Part shown: piece after piece, positions 45,957 to 55,500 of the stretch
Position numbering within the stretch: the first letter of the stretch is position 1
Layout of the letters: each line of letters opens with the position of its first letter
Source of the DNA: an uncultured Paracoccus sp.
GTDB lineage: Bacteria; Pseudomonadota; Alphaproteobacteria; Rhodobacterales; Rhodobacteraceae
Length of the DNA stretch: 64,000 nt
Reading direction: 5' to 3'
Assembly (NCBI RefSeq): GCF_937873615.1
Contig: NZ_CALMYP010000068.1
Span: forward strand, 110,780 to 174,779
Notes under the pieces: generated by a model
The model's database searches: none
Told to the model about the DNA's origin: nothing
The model's input: the letters and a program-made list of their open reading frames with translations, nothing else
Program-made: the position numbers and the translations under genes

Positions 45957-47207
45957 ATGAGCGCGCCCGTATTCAACGATGCAACGCCAAGCCCTGTGCC
46001 TGCTGAGGCACAGTCCGCCTTGCGGTTGGAATTTGTCCTGGTCGCGATTACCGTCTTTCTGTCGCCGCTGAACTATCTTCGCGCCAGCTTCGGCTATGTC
46101 ACGCTTGGTGATGTCTTTGCAATGCTCTCATTCGGCGTGATGTTCGGGCGGCAAGGTCTGCCGCTTTACCCTTTCGGTCATGCAACCGCCGGCTGGCTGG
46201 TCGGGGTGTTGATGCTAACGGGCGGGCTTACCCTCGGCTCTGCCCTGAACGGCGATCTTCTGAACGGGCTGGTCGTGGTCGGGCAGTATTGCTTTTCGCT
46301 TCTGCTGCTGCCGGTGCTGATCCTTCAGCGCCCGCGGCATGAGGTGATCCTGCTCATCAAGATTTTCGTCGCGTCGATGATCCTGGTCATGCTGCATGGC
46401 GCCTATGCCGTTGAATATACGCCGGACGACCTGCGCTTTGTCAGTCGCAACGGTCGTCTGGCTGGTCTGGTCGAGCGCGAGAATGCGACAGGTGCACTGG
46501 CCGCGATGTCGATCACCTTCACGCTCTGGCTTTATTTCATTGGCGAGATCCGGCGGTGGCTGCTGCCCCTGCTGCTCGCGCCGCTGGTCTGGGGGCTGTT
46601 GCTGACGGGGTCGAATTCCGGCCTGCTGCTTGCGGCCATCGGAATCTTCAGTCTGGCGCTGCTCAGCGGTGCGATCCGGGTTCTCCTTGGCATGGTCGTC
46701 GCGGTAACCCTGTTGGTTGTGGTTGTTCAAATCTGGGGTAAGGAGTTCCTACCCGAGATTTTTGTGGAACGGGTCTTTGGTGCCCTCGAGTCAGGCGACA
46801 TCAGCGCGGCGGGGACCTTTGACGACCGTTTGGCGCTGATGCGAGAGGCCTGGAGCGTCACCCGCCGCACCATATTCCTGGGACTGGGTGCGGACCAGTA
46901 TCGCGTCATCAGCATGTACGAGGCGCCGGTGCATAATGCCTATCTTCTGCTTTTGGCCGAAGGGGGGCTTGTCAGCCTGATGGGGCATGTCCTGCTGATC
47001 ATGACATCGCTTTATCTGGCGTTTCCGGTCTGGCGTGCCGCTGAAACGCGTTGGTTTGGGGTCATCACGCTGACATTGGTGCTCATGCTCGGCTTCGCAC
47101 AGATGGGCATTACCCATTATTATGGCCGCTTCTGGATCATGCCATGGATTCTGGCGATGGCCGCCAGCGTCGCCGCAAGCATTGACCGAGATGAAGTGCC
47201 AGCTTGA
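45957..47207 (+). CDS. O-antigen ligase/polymerase-like membrane protein (Wzy/WaaL type)
   Basis: This 416-residue protein has about 10-12 hydrophobic segments. A central O-antigen-ligase-like loop holds ERENATGALAAMSITFTLWLYF and a later AVHNAYLLLLAEGGLVSLMGH-type segment (APVHNAYLLLLAEGG). Wzy polymerases and WaaL ligases share this fold and cannot be separated by sequence alone. In this locus, with flippase and co-polymerase present and no lipid A core genes, polymerase is the better guess. Confidence 0.83.
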   Translation: MSAPVFNDATPSPVPAEAQSALRLEFVLVAITVFLSPLNYLRASFGYVTLGDVFAMLSFGVMFGRQGLPLYPFGHATAGWLVGVLMLTGGLTLGSALNGDLLNGLVVVGQYCFSLLLLPVLILQRPRHEVILLIKIFVASMILVMLHGAYAVEYTPDDLRFVSRNGRLAGLVERENATGALAAMSITFTLWLYFIGEIRRWLLPLLLAPLVWGLLLTGSNSGLLLAAIGIFSLALLSGAIRVLLGMVVAVTLLVVVVQIWGKEFLPEIFVERVFGALESGDISAAGTFDDRLALMREAWSVTRRTIFLGLGADQYRVISMYEAPVHNAYLLLLAEGGLVSLMGHVLLIMTSLYLAFPVWRAAETRWFGVITLTLVLMLGFAQMGITHYYGRFWIMPWILAMAASVAASIDRDEVPA

Positions 47208-47264
47208 GGCGGGGCTACCTTTGGGCGAGATTGACGGGCGACGCGACGGTAGGGCCCAGAACGC

Positions 47265-47298
47265 AAAAGACCTCCGAATCCGAAGATCCAGAGGTCTT
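47265..47298 (-). terminator. intrinsic terminator of the tRNA-Leu gene
   Basis: On the reverse strand GACCTC pairs with GAGGTC, with an inner GATC-TTCG-GAT stem, followed by TTTTGCGTTCT. It begins about 14 nt after the tRNA 3' CCA. The same hairpin could weakly terminate the rightward polymerase gene. Confidence 0.75.
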
Positions 47299-47309
47299 GT
47301 GTGCGACGA

Positions 47310-47394
47310 TGGTGCCCAGGAGAAGACTCGAACTTCCACGCCTTGCGGCACACGGACCTGAACCGTGCGCGTCTACCAATTCCGCCACCTGGGC
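47310..47394 (-). tRNA. tRNA-Leu (anticodon CAG)
   Basis: The reverse strand folds as a class II tRNA. The acceptor GCCCAGG pairs with CCTGGGC, the D-loop has AATTGGTAGACGC, and the anticodon arm is CACGG-TTCAGGT-CCGTG with anticodon CAG for CUG codons. A variable arm TGCCGCAAGGCGT and T-arm GTTCGAGTC follow. The discriminator is A and CCA is encoded (47310-47312). Its 3' end points toward the polysaccharide locus. Confidence 0.95.
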
Positions 47395-47411
47395 AGGTGT
47401 CGTGAGGCGGG

Positions 47412-47440
47412 TGATTAGCCCTGACGCGGGGGGCTGTCAA
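47412..47440 (-). promoter_or_regulatory. sigma70-type promoter of tRNA-Leu
   Basis: The reverse strand has TTGACA (47440-47435), a 17-bp spacer and TAATCA (47417-47412), ending 17 bp before the tRNA 5' end. The hexamers and spacing are close to consensus. Confidence 0.7.
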
Positions 47441-47553
47441 CGGCCATTTCGCAAAAACTTCACCCCGCATGGCCCCCTGCGACGGGGCAGCGCTTGCCCG
47501 GCCCGGTCGGGCGCGCTATCAGCAGAAGAGACGCCACGAAAAAGGGGCAGCCG

Positions 47554-48537
47554 ATGTCTAAGATCGTCACCATTTATGGCGGTTCGGGTTTTCTCGGACA
47601 GCAGATCGCACGCCGCATGGCGCGGCAGGGGTGGCGCGTCCGCGTCGCCGTCCGTCGCCCGAGCGAGGCGCTTTTCGTGCGCACCTATGGCGCCGTGGGC
47701 CAGGTCGAGCCGGTGCCCTGCAATATCCGCGACGATCTTTCCGTGCAGGCCGCCATGTCGGATGCGGATGCCGTGGTGAATTGCGTCGGCATCATGGTGA
47801 ACGAGGGCAAGAACCGCTTCGAGCCGGTCCATGCCGAGGGTGCAGGCCGGATTGCGCGGCTCTCGAAAGAGGCGGGCATTGCGCGCATCGTCCATGTGTC
47901 GGCCATTGGTGCCGATGCCGAATCGGACAGCGACTATCTGGCGACCAAGGCTCAGGGCGAGGCGGCGGTTCTGGCCGAGCGTCCCGATGCCGTGATCCTG
48001 CGTCCCTCGGTGATCTTCGGGCCGCATGGCGGTATCTATGACCGTTTCGCGGCGGGCAGTTTTGGTCTGGTGACGCCGATCACCGGCGGCAAGTCGAAGA
48101 TGCAGCCGGTCTATGTCGATGACGTGGCCGAGGCTGCGGAACTGGCGGTTCTGGGTCAGGCCGCGCCGGGCGTCTATGAGCTTGGCGGGCCCGAAGTGAA
48201 GACCGTGCGCGAGATCGCGCAGGAGGCCAATGCGGCCTCCATGCGTCGCCGCGCCGTCATCAACATGCCTTTCTGGCTTGCCGGGATCGTGGCCGGGGTG
48301 CTGGATATCGGCTCGGCGATGCTGGGCGGGCTGCTCACCAATCGCTTGCTGACGCGCGATCAGGTGCGGATGCTGCGCAAGGACAACGTCGTGGCAGAAG
48401 GCGCCAAGGGTTTTGCCGATCTCGGGATTGCGCCGGTCTCGCCGGAAGCGGTGATCGACGAATATCTGTGGCGCTTCCGTCCGAGCGGGCAATATGCCGA
48501 GATGACGGCCTCGGCCAAGAATATGCGCACCCGCTGA
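47554..48537 (+). CDS. NAD(P)-binding protein, complex I NDUFA9-like
   Basis: This 327-residue atypical SDR has the loop [20 protein letters not shown] and [23 protein letters not shown]. It matches the NDUFA9 subunit family of alphaproteobacterial and mitochondrial complex I, an accessory subunit that binds NADPH and lacks dehydrogenase activity. The ATG at 47554 is preceded by AAAGGGGCAG; the longer frame upstream runs back toward the tRNA promoter. It is 35 nt before uppP. A generic epimerase is the alternative. Confidence 0.85.
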   Translation: MSKIVTIYGGSGFLGQQIARRMARQGWRVRVAVRRPSEALFVRTYGAVGQVEPVPCNIRDDLSVQAAMSDADAVVNCVGIMVNEGKNRFEPVHAEGAGRIARLSKEAGIARIVHVSAIGADAESDSDYLATKAQGEAAVLAERPDAVILRPSVIFGPHGGIYDRFAAGSFGLVTPITGGKSKMQPVYVDDVAEAAELAVLGQAAPGVYELGGPEVKTVREIAQEANAASMRRRAVINMPFWLAGIVAGVLDIGSAMLGGLLTNRLLTRDQVRMLRKDNVVAEGAKGFADLGIAPVSPEAVIDEYLWRFRPSGQYAEMTASAKNMRTR

Positions 48538-48572
48538 TTCGGCGGCGCTGACCCCATCAAGGGATATCCGGT

Positions 48573-49367
48573 TTGCAGTATCTGAATGACGTGCTCTTCG
48601 GCGTGATCGAGGGCATTACCGAGTTCCTGCCGATTTCCAGCACCGGCCACCTGCTTCTGGCCGAGCATTGGCTGGGCGCGCGTTCGGATATGTATGTCGT
48701 CGTGATTCAGGCCGGGGCGATCCTGGCGGTGACGCTGATCTACTGGAAACGGCTGGTGGCACTGGCGACGGGTCTGGGTGATGCCGAGAATCGCGATTAT
48801 CTGGCCAAGCTGACCTCTGCCTTCCTGGTCACCGCTGTCTTGGGCCTGATCGTCGACAAGGCCGGTTTCCAGCTGCCCGAGACGATCACCCCCATCGCCT
48901 GGGCCCTGGTGATCGGTGGCATCTGGATGATGGTCGCCGAGCATTTCGCCGGGAAATTGCCCGACAGCGCAAGGATCACCTGGCGCGTGGCGCTGGCTGT
49001 CGGGATCGCGCAGGTGGTCGCGGGGGTGTTTCCGGGCACCTCGCGTTCCGCCACGACGATTTTCGTGGCCATGCTGCTTGGCACCTCGAACCGGGCGGCG
49101 GCGACCGAATTCGCCTTTCTGGTCGGCATTCCCACCATGTATGCGGCCAGCGGTTACAAGCTGCTGCAATATCTCTCGGACGGCACCGAGGGAGAGGACT
49201 GGGCCGGTCTTGGCATCGCCTTCGTGGTCTCGACGGTGACGGCCTTCATCTCGGTCAAATGGCTTCTGGGTTTCATCCGCACCCACCGCTTCACCGCCTT
49301 CGCGATCTATCGGATCCTGTTCGGCGCCCTGCTGCTCGGCCTTGCCTGGGGCGGCTTTGTTCGGTGA
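48573..49367 (+). CDS. uppP: undecaprenyl-diphosphatase UppP (BacA)
   Basis: This 264-residue inner-membrane phosphatase recycles undecaprenyl diphosphate for peptidoglycan and polysaccharide synthesis. The family motifs are GVIEGITEFLPISSTGHLLLAEHWLG and VFPGTSRSATTIFVAMLLG. It has about seven hydrophobic segments. The only sensible start is a TTG at 48573, 8 nt after AAGGGA, since no in-frame ATG precedes the conserved N-terminus. It is a potential functional partner of the polysaccharide locus through the shared carrier lipid. Confidence 0.94.
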   Translation: MQYLNDVLFGVIEGITEFLPISSTGHLLLAEHWLGARSDMYVVVIQAGAILAVTLIYWKRLVALATGLGDAENRDYLAKLTSAFLVTAVLGLIVDKAGFQLPETITPIAWALVIGGIWMMVAEHFAGKLPDSARITWRVALAVGIAQVVAGVFPGTSRSATTIFVAMLLGTSNRAAATEFAFLVGIPTMYAASGYKLLQYLSDGTEGEDWAGLGIAFVVSTVTAFISVKWLLGFIRTHRFTAFAIYRILFGALLLGLAWGGFVR

Positions 49368-49464
49368 GCCGTGCTAAGGTTGCGTTGAGGCGCGCGGGAA
49401 TCAGGCGATTTGGGCGCTCGAAAACTGCTGATTTGCTGGGAAATCTGACGGTAGGTATAGACTG

Positions 49465-49532
49465 TTGACCTAATTATGACCAGGTTTCGGATAAATTCTG
49501 CCGGAATCATTAAGAAAATGCATAATAGGTCA
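49465..49532 (+). promoter_or_regulatory. inverted repeat in the gltD promoter region
   Basis: TTGACCTAATTA (49465-49476) and the inverted copy AATAGGTCA (49524-49532) lie about 47 bp apart, 70-130 bp upstream of gltD. TTGACC could also serve as a -35 hexamer, and TATAGT further down as a -10. Such paired sites suggest a regulator controlling glutamate synthase. Confidence 0.4.
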
Positions 49533-49599
49533 GCATACGCGTCTTTATTTCGCTTTCCTTCAAGTATAGTGGGGGATCGGAGCAAGGGGGCGAAGCGAC

Positions 49600-51081
49600 A
49601 TGGCCACGCAAAAAATGCTGAAATTTGTCACCATCGGGCGCGAGATGCCCGAGAAGCGCGCGGCGGATGTGCGCAGTGAGGATTTCCACGAGATCTACCG
49701 TGAATTCGCGGATGCCAAGGCGAAGGAACAGGCCAGCCGCTGCAGCCAATGTGGCGTGCCCTATTGCCAGAACCATTGCCCGCTGCACAACAATATCCCC
49801 GACTGGCTGCGCCTGACCGCCGAGGGGCGCACGCGCGAGGCCTATCTGCGCAGTCAGGAAACCAATACCTTCCCCGAGATCTGTGGCCGCATCTGCCCGC
49901 AGGACCGGCTCTGCGAAGGCAATTGCGTCATCGAGCAATCGGGCCACGGCACCGTCACCATCGGCGCGATCGAAAAATACATCACCGATACCGCCTGGGA
50001 AGAAGGCTGGGTCGAATCCATCGAGCCGGCCGAGGAACGCCCTGAATCCATTGGCATTATCGGTGCCGGGCCGGGTGGCCTCGCGGCGGCGGACCGGCTG
50101 CGGCGAATGGGGTTTCAGGTCACCGTCTATGACCGCCACGACCGTGCCGGCGGGCTGATGATCTATGGCATTCCCGGCTTCAAGCTGGAGAAGGAGATCG
50201 TCGAGCGCCGCAACCGGCTGCTGGAGGATGGCGGCGTCGAATTCGTGCTGAACTGCAATATCGGCGAGGATATCAGCTTCGACGCCATTCGCGGCAAGCA
50301 TGATGCGGTGCTGATCGCGACCGGTGTCTACAAGACCCGCGATCTGGATATCGACAATGCCGATGCGCATGGGGTGATCCGGGCGCTGGATTATCTGACC
50401 GCCTCGAACCGGATCGATCTGGGCGACGAGATCCCGGATTATGCGGATGGCGAGTTGGATGCCAGGGGCAAGCGGGTGCTGGTCATCGGCGGTGGCGACA
50501 CGGCGATGGACTGCGTGCGCACGGCGATCCGGCAGGGCGCGACCAGCGTCAAATGCCTTTATCGCCGCGACCGGGCGAACATGCCGGGATCGCAGCGCGA
50601 GGTGCAGAATGCCGAGGAAGAAGGCGTTGAATTCGTTTGGCTTTCCGCCCCCGGCGCCTTCGTCGGCGCGGCCCAGGGAGAGACCGGGCCGGCGACGAAT
50701 GTCAATGCCGAACATGCTGCCATTGCTGCCGTGCGCGTCCAGAAGATGCGGCTGGGCAAGCCCGATGTCTCGGGCCGGCAGAGCCCGGAACTGATCGAGG
50801 GCGCGGATTACGACGAACCCGCCGAGATGGTCATCAAGGCGCTGGGTTTCGAGCCCGAGGAACTGCCGCGTCTATGGGGTGCCGAGGGGCTGGAAGTGAC
50901 CCGCTGGGGCACGATCAAGGCCGATTTCCGCACCCATGGCACCAGCCTGCCGGGGGTCTTCGCGGTGGGCGATATCGTGCGCGGCGCCTCGCTGGTGGTC
51001 TGGGCGATCCGTGACGGGCGCGAGGCTGCCGACAGCATCGTCGAGTTTCTGGGCAATGCGGCGCAGGTCGCGGCGGAGTGA
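49600..51081 (+). CDS. gltD: glutamate synthase small subunit GltD
   Basis: This 493-residue NADPH-dependent FAD flavoprotein passes electrons to GltB. Cysteines for two 4Fe-4S clusters are Cys48, 51, 56, 60 (RCSQCGVPYCQNHC) and Cys95, 99, 105, 109 (CGRICPQDRLCEGNC). The FAD loop GIIGAGPGGLAAADRLRRMG is at about 149-169, and the NADPH loop VLVIGGGDTAMDCVRTA is near 293. It heads a gltD-x-x-gltB cluster. Confidence 0.97.
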   Translation: MATQKMLKFVTIGREMPEKRAADVRSEDFHEIYREFADAKAKEQASRCSQCGVPYCQNHCPLHNNIPDWLRLTAEGRTREAYLRSQETNTFPEICGRICPQDRLCEGNCVIEQSGHGTVTIGAIEKYITDTAWEEGWVESIEPAEERPESIGIIGAGPGGLAAADRLRRMGFQVTVYDRHDRAGGLMIYGIPGFKLEKEIVERRNRLLEDGGVEFVLNCNIGEDISFDAIRGKHDAVLIATGVYKTRDLDIDNADAHGVIRALDYLTASNRIDLGDEIPDYADGELDARGKRVLVIGGGDTAMDCVRTAIRQGATSVKCLYRRDRANMPGSQREVQNAEEEGVEFVWLSAPGAFVGAAQGETGPATNVNAEHAAIAAVRVQKMRLGKPDVSGRQSPELIEGADYDEPAEMVIKALGFEPEELPRLWGAEGLEVTRWGTIKADFRTHGTSLPGVFAVGDIVRGASLVVWAIRDGREAADSIVEFLGNAAQVAAE

Positions 51082-51087
51082 GAAATC

Positions 51088-51876
51088 ATGGCTGCACAAC
51101 CCGTCCATAAGCTGTCCATATCGCGTGCATACGCCGTCGATACAGTTTCTGCGGGCCTGAAAATCGCCGGATTCGGCGCGATTTTCGGGGCAGCCGTGCT
51201 GACCTTTTCGCCGGCCCATGCCGGCACCTTCCTGCCGCCGCAGGGCTGCGAGCTGAAAATGACGGTACAGATGCGCGGCTGCACGGTGGCGCAACATTTC
51301 ACCTGCAACGCCGACAGGCCGGGCGACCAATGGGTGACCTATTTCGATCAGGAAGGGCCGCGCTATACCTCGCGGATCGATTCGGAAACACGCTGGATGG
51401 AATCGATGAACCTGCGCAGCGGCATCGTCGATGTCCTGGAGCCGGAGGCCAGCGACCACGCCTCTTTCTCGACGCTGTTGCAGACCGGGCATGACGATTT
51501 CGACTTCTGGACCAGGTCGAACACCGGCGAGCGGCTGCGCAATATCGGCGCGGACACGCTGACCGGCGAGACACGGGTGATCGACGGTGTGCCGCTGCAA
51601 CTGACCCGGTTTCAGTTGAAGGTCTATTCCTCGGCGGGCGATCTGCTGATCGAGATGACCGGACAGCAATTCGTCAATGCCGATCATGGCCGCTTCTATG
51701 GCGGGGTCGAGGAACGGGCCGACTGGACCGGCGAACGTCAGAAGACCGATGAAAGCCCGGTCACCTTCACCATGCCGGGCGAGGCGGGTTTCGGCGCGAC
51801 CGATCCGGTCTTCGACTGCGACATGCAGATGGTGTGGGCACCGGCAGGCGATCTGCAACAGGGCCGCGCGTCGTGA
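51088..51876 (+). CDS. secreted protein of unknown function
   Basis: This 262-residue protein has an N-terminal hydrophobic signal at about residues 22-46, ending SPAHA. The mature part has Cys residues in GCELKMTVQMRGCTVAQHFTC, suggesting disulfides, and is otherwise beta-rich. I do not recognise the family. It is 6 nt after gltD and upstream of a membrane-protein gene in the same direction. Its link to glutamate synthesis is positional only. Confidence 0.75.
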   Translation: MAAQPVHKLSISRAYAVDTVSAGLKIAGFGAIFGAAVLTFSPAHAGTFLPPQGCELKMTVQMRGCTVAQHFTCNADRPGDQWVTYFDQEGPRYTSRIDSETRWMESMNLRSGIVDVLEPEASDHASFSTLLQTGHDDFDFWTRSNTGERLRNIGADTLTGETRVIDGVPLQLTRFQLKVYSSAGDLLIEMTGQQFVNADHGRFYGGVEERADWTGERQKTDESPVTFTMPGEAGFGATDPVFDCDMQMVWAPAGDLQQGRAS

Positions 51877-51903
51877 CCATGCCGGCACCGGCGGGGGCGC
51901 GTC

Positions 51904-52593
51904 ATGGAGCTTAGGCAGGAGATCACCGACCTGTCGCGGTTGCGGCGCTGGAATGGCGTTGCCCTGATCGCCATGGCGGCGATGGAGCTGGTATACGGCG
52001 TTCTCAGCTTCCAGTTCCTGAACCTGATCCGCATGGGTGGCGATGACTCGGTCATGCCAAGTGTCCTGCATGGGCTTTGGAACGGCTATGAGGCACGGGA
52101 GGCCGTGGTGGTGAACACCTATATGGTGGCCTATGTGATCTGCGCGATCCTGGGGGCGACCTGGACCTATGGCGCGGTGCGCAATGCCGCCGTGCTGGAC
52201 CCGAAGCCCGAACGGATTGGCCCGATGGGCGCGGTCTTCTGGTATGTGGTTCCCATTGCCAACCTGTTCCTGCCCTATCGGGCGATGAAGCAGACCTATA
52301 ACGCCTCGTGCCGGCCTGCGCGGGAGATGGCGGCCAATCCGCCGCGCCTCTTGCCGCTCTGGTGGGGGTTCTGGCTGCTGACCGGCTTTCTGGCGATTCT
52401 GGTTACCGGCATTTACGGCATCCGCCCCTCAAGCGCCGATTACCAACTGGGTGCGATGATCGAGATTGCCTATTCGCCGCTTTCCGTCGCCAGCATCTAT
52501 CTGTGGTGGATGGTCGTCACCACGATTACCGACATGCAGCAGGCCGCCGGCCGCGCTGCCCCGAACAATCTTTCTCAGGAGGTCATCCAATGA
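51904..52593 (+). CDS. DUF4328-type membrane protein
   Basis: This 229-residue protein has about six hydrophobic segments. FWYVVPIANLFLPYRAMKQTYNAS and LPLWWGFWLLTGF fit the DUF4328 family, whose function is unknown. It is coupled to gltB: its stop overlaps the gltB ATG (ATGA). The gltB ribosome site (CAGGAGGTC) lies within its last codons. Confidence 0.8.
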   Translation: MELRQEITDLSRLRRWNGVALIAMAAMELVYGVLSFQFLNLIRMGGDDSVMPSVLHGLWNGYEAREAVVVNTYMVAYVICAILGATWTYGAVRNAAVLDPKPERIGPMGAVFWYVVPIANLFLPYRAMKQTYNASCRPAREMAANPPRLLPLWWGFWLLTGFLAILVTGIYGIRPSSADYQLGAMIEIAYSPLSVASIYLWWMVVTTITDMQQAAGRAAPNNLSQEVIQ

Positions 52594-55500
52594 CAGAACT
52601 TCCGCAAAACTGGCAAGCCAATGAAGAAGCCCGCCGCGAGTGGATGGCCGAAAACAGCCTTTACCGGGCTGAGGACGAGCATTCCTCCTGCGGGGTCGGT
52701 TTCGTCGTCTCGCTGGATGGCAAGCCCTCGCGGCAGGTGGTGCAGAACGGCATCGACGCGCTGAAGGCGATCTGGCATCGCGGCGCGGTCGATGCCGATG
52801 GCAAGACCGGCGACGGGGCCGGCATCCATGTCCAGATCCCGGTGCCGTTCTTCTATGACCAGATCCGCCGCACCGGGCACGAGCCTGACCACAACAAGCT
52901 GATCGCCGTCGGTCAGGTCTTCCTGCCGCGCACCGATTTCGGCGCGCAGGAGCGCTGCCGGACCATCGTCGAATCCGAGGTGATCCGCATGGGTCACTAT
53001 ATCTATGGCTGGCGCCATGTGCCGGTCGATACCTCGGTCCTGGGCGAGAAGGCCAATGCCACCCGCCCCGAGATCGAGCAGATCCTCATCCGTGACGAAA
53101 AGGGCCTGAGCCAGGTCGAGTTCGAGCGCGAGCTTTACATCATCCGCCGCCGGATCGAGAAGGCGGCGATGGCGGCTGGCGTGCAGGGGCTTTACTTCTG
53201 TTCGCTGTCCTGCCGGTCGATCATCTACAAGGGCATGATGCTGGCCGAGCAGGTGGCCGAGTTCTATCCCGACCTGAAGGACCCGCGGTTTGAGAGCGCC
53301 TTCGCCATCTATCACCAGCGTTATTCGACCAACACCTTCCCGCAATGGTGGCTGGCCCAGCCGTTCCGGATGCTGGCCCATAACGGCGAGATCAACACGC
53401 TGAAGGGCAACCTGAACTGGCTGAAAAGCCACGAGATCCGCATGGCCTCTAACGCCTTCGGCGAGATGGCCGAGGATATCAAGCCCATCGTGCCGGGCGG
53501 GTCGTCGGATTCGGCGGCGCTGGATGCGGTGTTTGAGGTGATGGTGCGCTCGGGCCGTTCGGCACCGATGACCAAGACCATGCTGGTGCCGGAAAGCTGG
53601 TCCAAGATGGTCACCGACATGCCCAAGGCCTGGGCCGACATGTATGCCTATTGCAACTCGGTGATGGAGCCGTGGGACGGGCCGGCGGCGCTGGCGATGA
53701 CCGATGGCCGCTGGGTCTGCGGCGGGCTGGACCGCAACGGGCTGCGGCCGATGCGCTTTGTGGTGACCGGAGAGGGTCTGCTGATCGCCGGTTCCGAAGC
53801 CGGGATGGTGCCGGTGGACGAGGCCTCGGCGGTTGAAAAGGGCGCGCTCGGGCCGGGCCAGATGATCTGCGTCGATATGGAGGAAGGCAAGCTCTACCAC
53901 GATGCCGAGATCAAGGACCGGCTGGCGGCGTCGCAGCCCTTCGGCGAGTGGATCGAGAAGGTGGCGCTGCTGTCCGAACAGATGCGCGACCTGCCCGAAA
54001 GCCATACCCTGACGGGCGAGGAATTGCGCTGCCGCCAGATCGCCGCAGGCTATACGCTGGAAGAGCTGGAAAACGTGCTGTCGCCGATGGCCGAGGATGG
54101 CAAGGAGGCGCTCGCCTCCATGGGTGATGACACGCCGCCGGCGGTGCTGTCGAAGCAGTATCGGCCGCTGAGCCATTTCTTCCGGCAGAATTTCAGCCAG
54201 GTGACCAACCCGCCCATCGACAGCCTGCGCGAAACCCGGGTGATGTCGCTGAAGACGCGGTTCGGCAACCTCAAGAACGTGCTGGACGAAAGCAGCGCGC
54301 AGACGGAAATCCTGCTGCTGGAAACCCCTTTCGTCGCCAATGGCGAATTCGCGGCGATGATGAACCTGTTCGGCGATGCGGCGACGCGGATCGACTGCAC
54401 CTTCCCGAAAGGCGCTGGTCCCGACGCGCTTGGCGAAGCGCTGACCCGCATCCGCAATGAGGCCGAGGATGCCGTGCGCTCTGGCGCCGGGCATCTGGTG
54501 CTGACCGATGAGGGCGTGAGCGAATCCCGCGTCGGTGTGCCGATGATCCTGGCGACGAGCGCCATTCACAGCTGGCTGACCCGCAAGGGGCTGCGCACCT
54601 TCTGTTCGCTGAACGTGCGTTCCGCCGAATGCATCGACCCGCATTACTTTGCCGTGCTGATCGGTTGCGGGGCGACGACGGTGAACCCCTATCTGGCGCA
54701 GGACAGCGTTGCCGACCGCATCGACCGGGGCCTGCTGGAAGGCAGCCTGATCGACAACATGCGCCGTTATCGCGATGCCGTGGATGCGGGCCTGCTGAAG
54801 ATCATGGCGAAGATGGGGATCTCGGTCCTGTCGTCTTATCGCGGCGGGTTGAACTTCGAGGCGGTGGGGCTGTCGCGCGCGCTGGTGAACGAATATTTCC
54901 CCGGCATGCATTCGCGCATCTCCGGCATCGGGTTGCACGGCATCCAGCACAAGCTGGAGGAGGTCCATTCCCGCGGTTTCGAGGGCGGCGGCGAGGAATT
55001 GCTGCCGGTGGGCGGCTTCTACAAGCTGCGCCGCTCGGGCGAAAAGCACGCCTGGGAAGCCAATACGATGCGGCTGCTGCAACTGGCCTGCGAGAAGGCC
55101 AGCTATGATGTCTGGAAGCAGTATTCCAAGACCATGCGGGCCAATCCGCCGATCCATGTCCGCGACCTGCTGGACATCAAGCCCATCGGCAAGCCGGTGC
55201 CGATCGAGGAGGTGGAAAGCATCACCTCGATCCGCAAGCGCTTCGTGACGCCGGGGATGTCGCTGGGGGCGCTGTCGCCCGAGGCGCATATGACGCTGAA
55301 CATCGCCATGAACCGGATCGGCGCCAAGTCCGATTCGGGCGAGGGCGGCGAGGATCCGGCGCATAGCCATCCGCTGCCGAATGGCGACAATCCCTGCGCG
55401 AAGGTGAAGCAGGTGGCCTCGGGCCGGTTCGGCGTCACCGCCGAATATCTGAACGCCTGCGAGGAACTGGAAATCAAGGTGGCGCAGGGCGCCAAGCCCG

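Noticed and set aside
24789-47207. Treating the polysaccharide locus as an integrative element
   Set aside because: No integrase, transposase, relaxase or direct-repeat ends were seen; only the adjacent tRNA hints at mobility.
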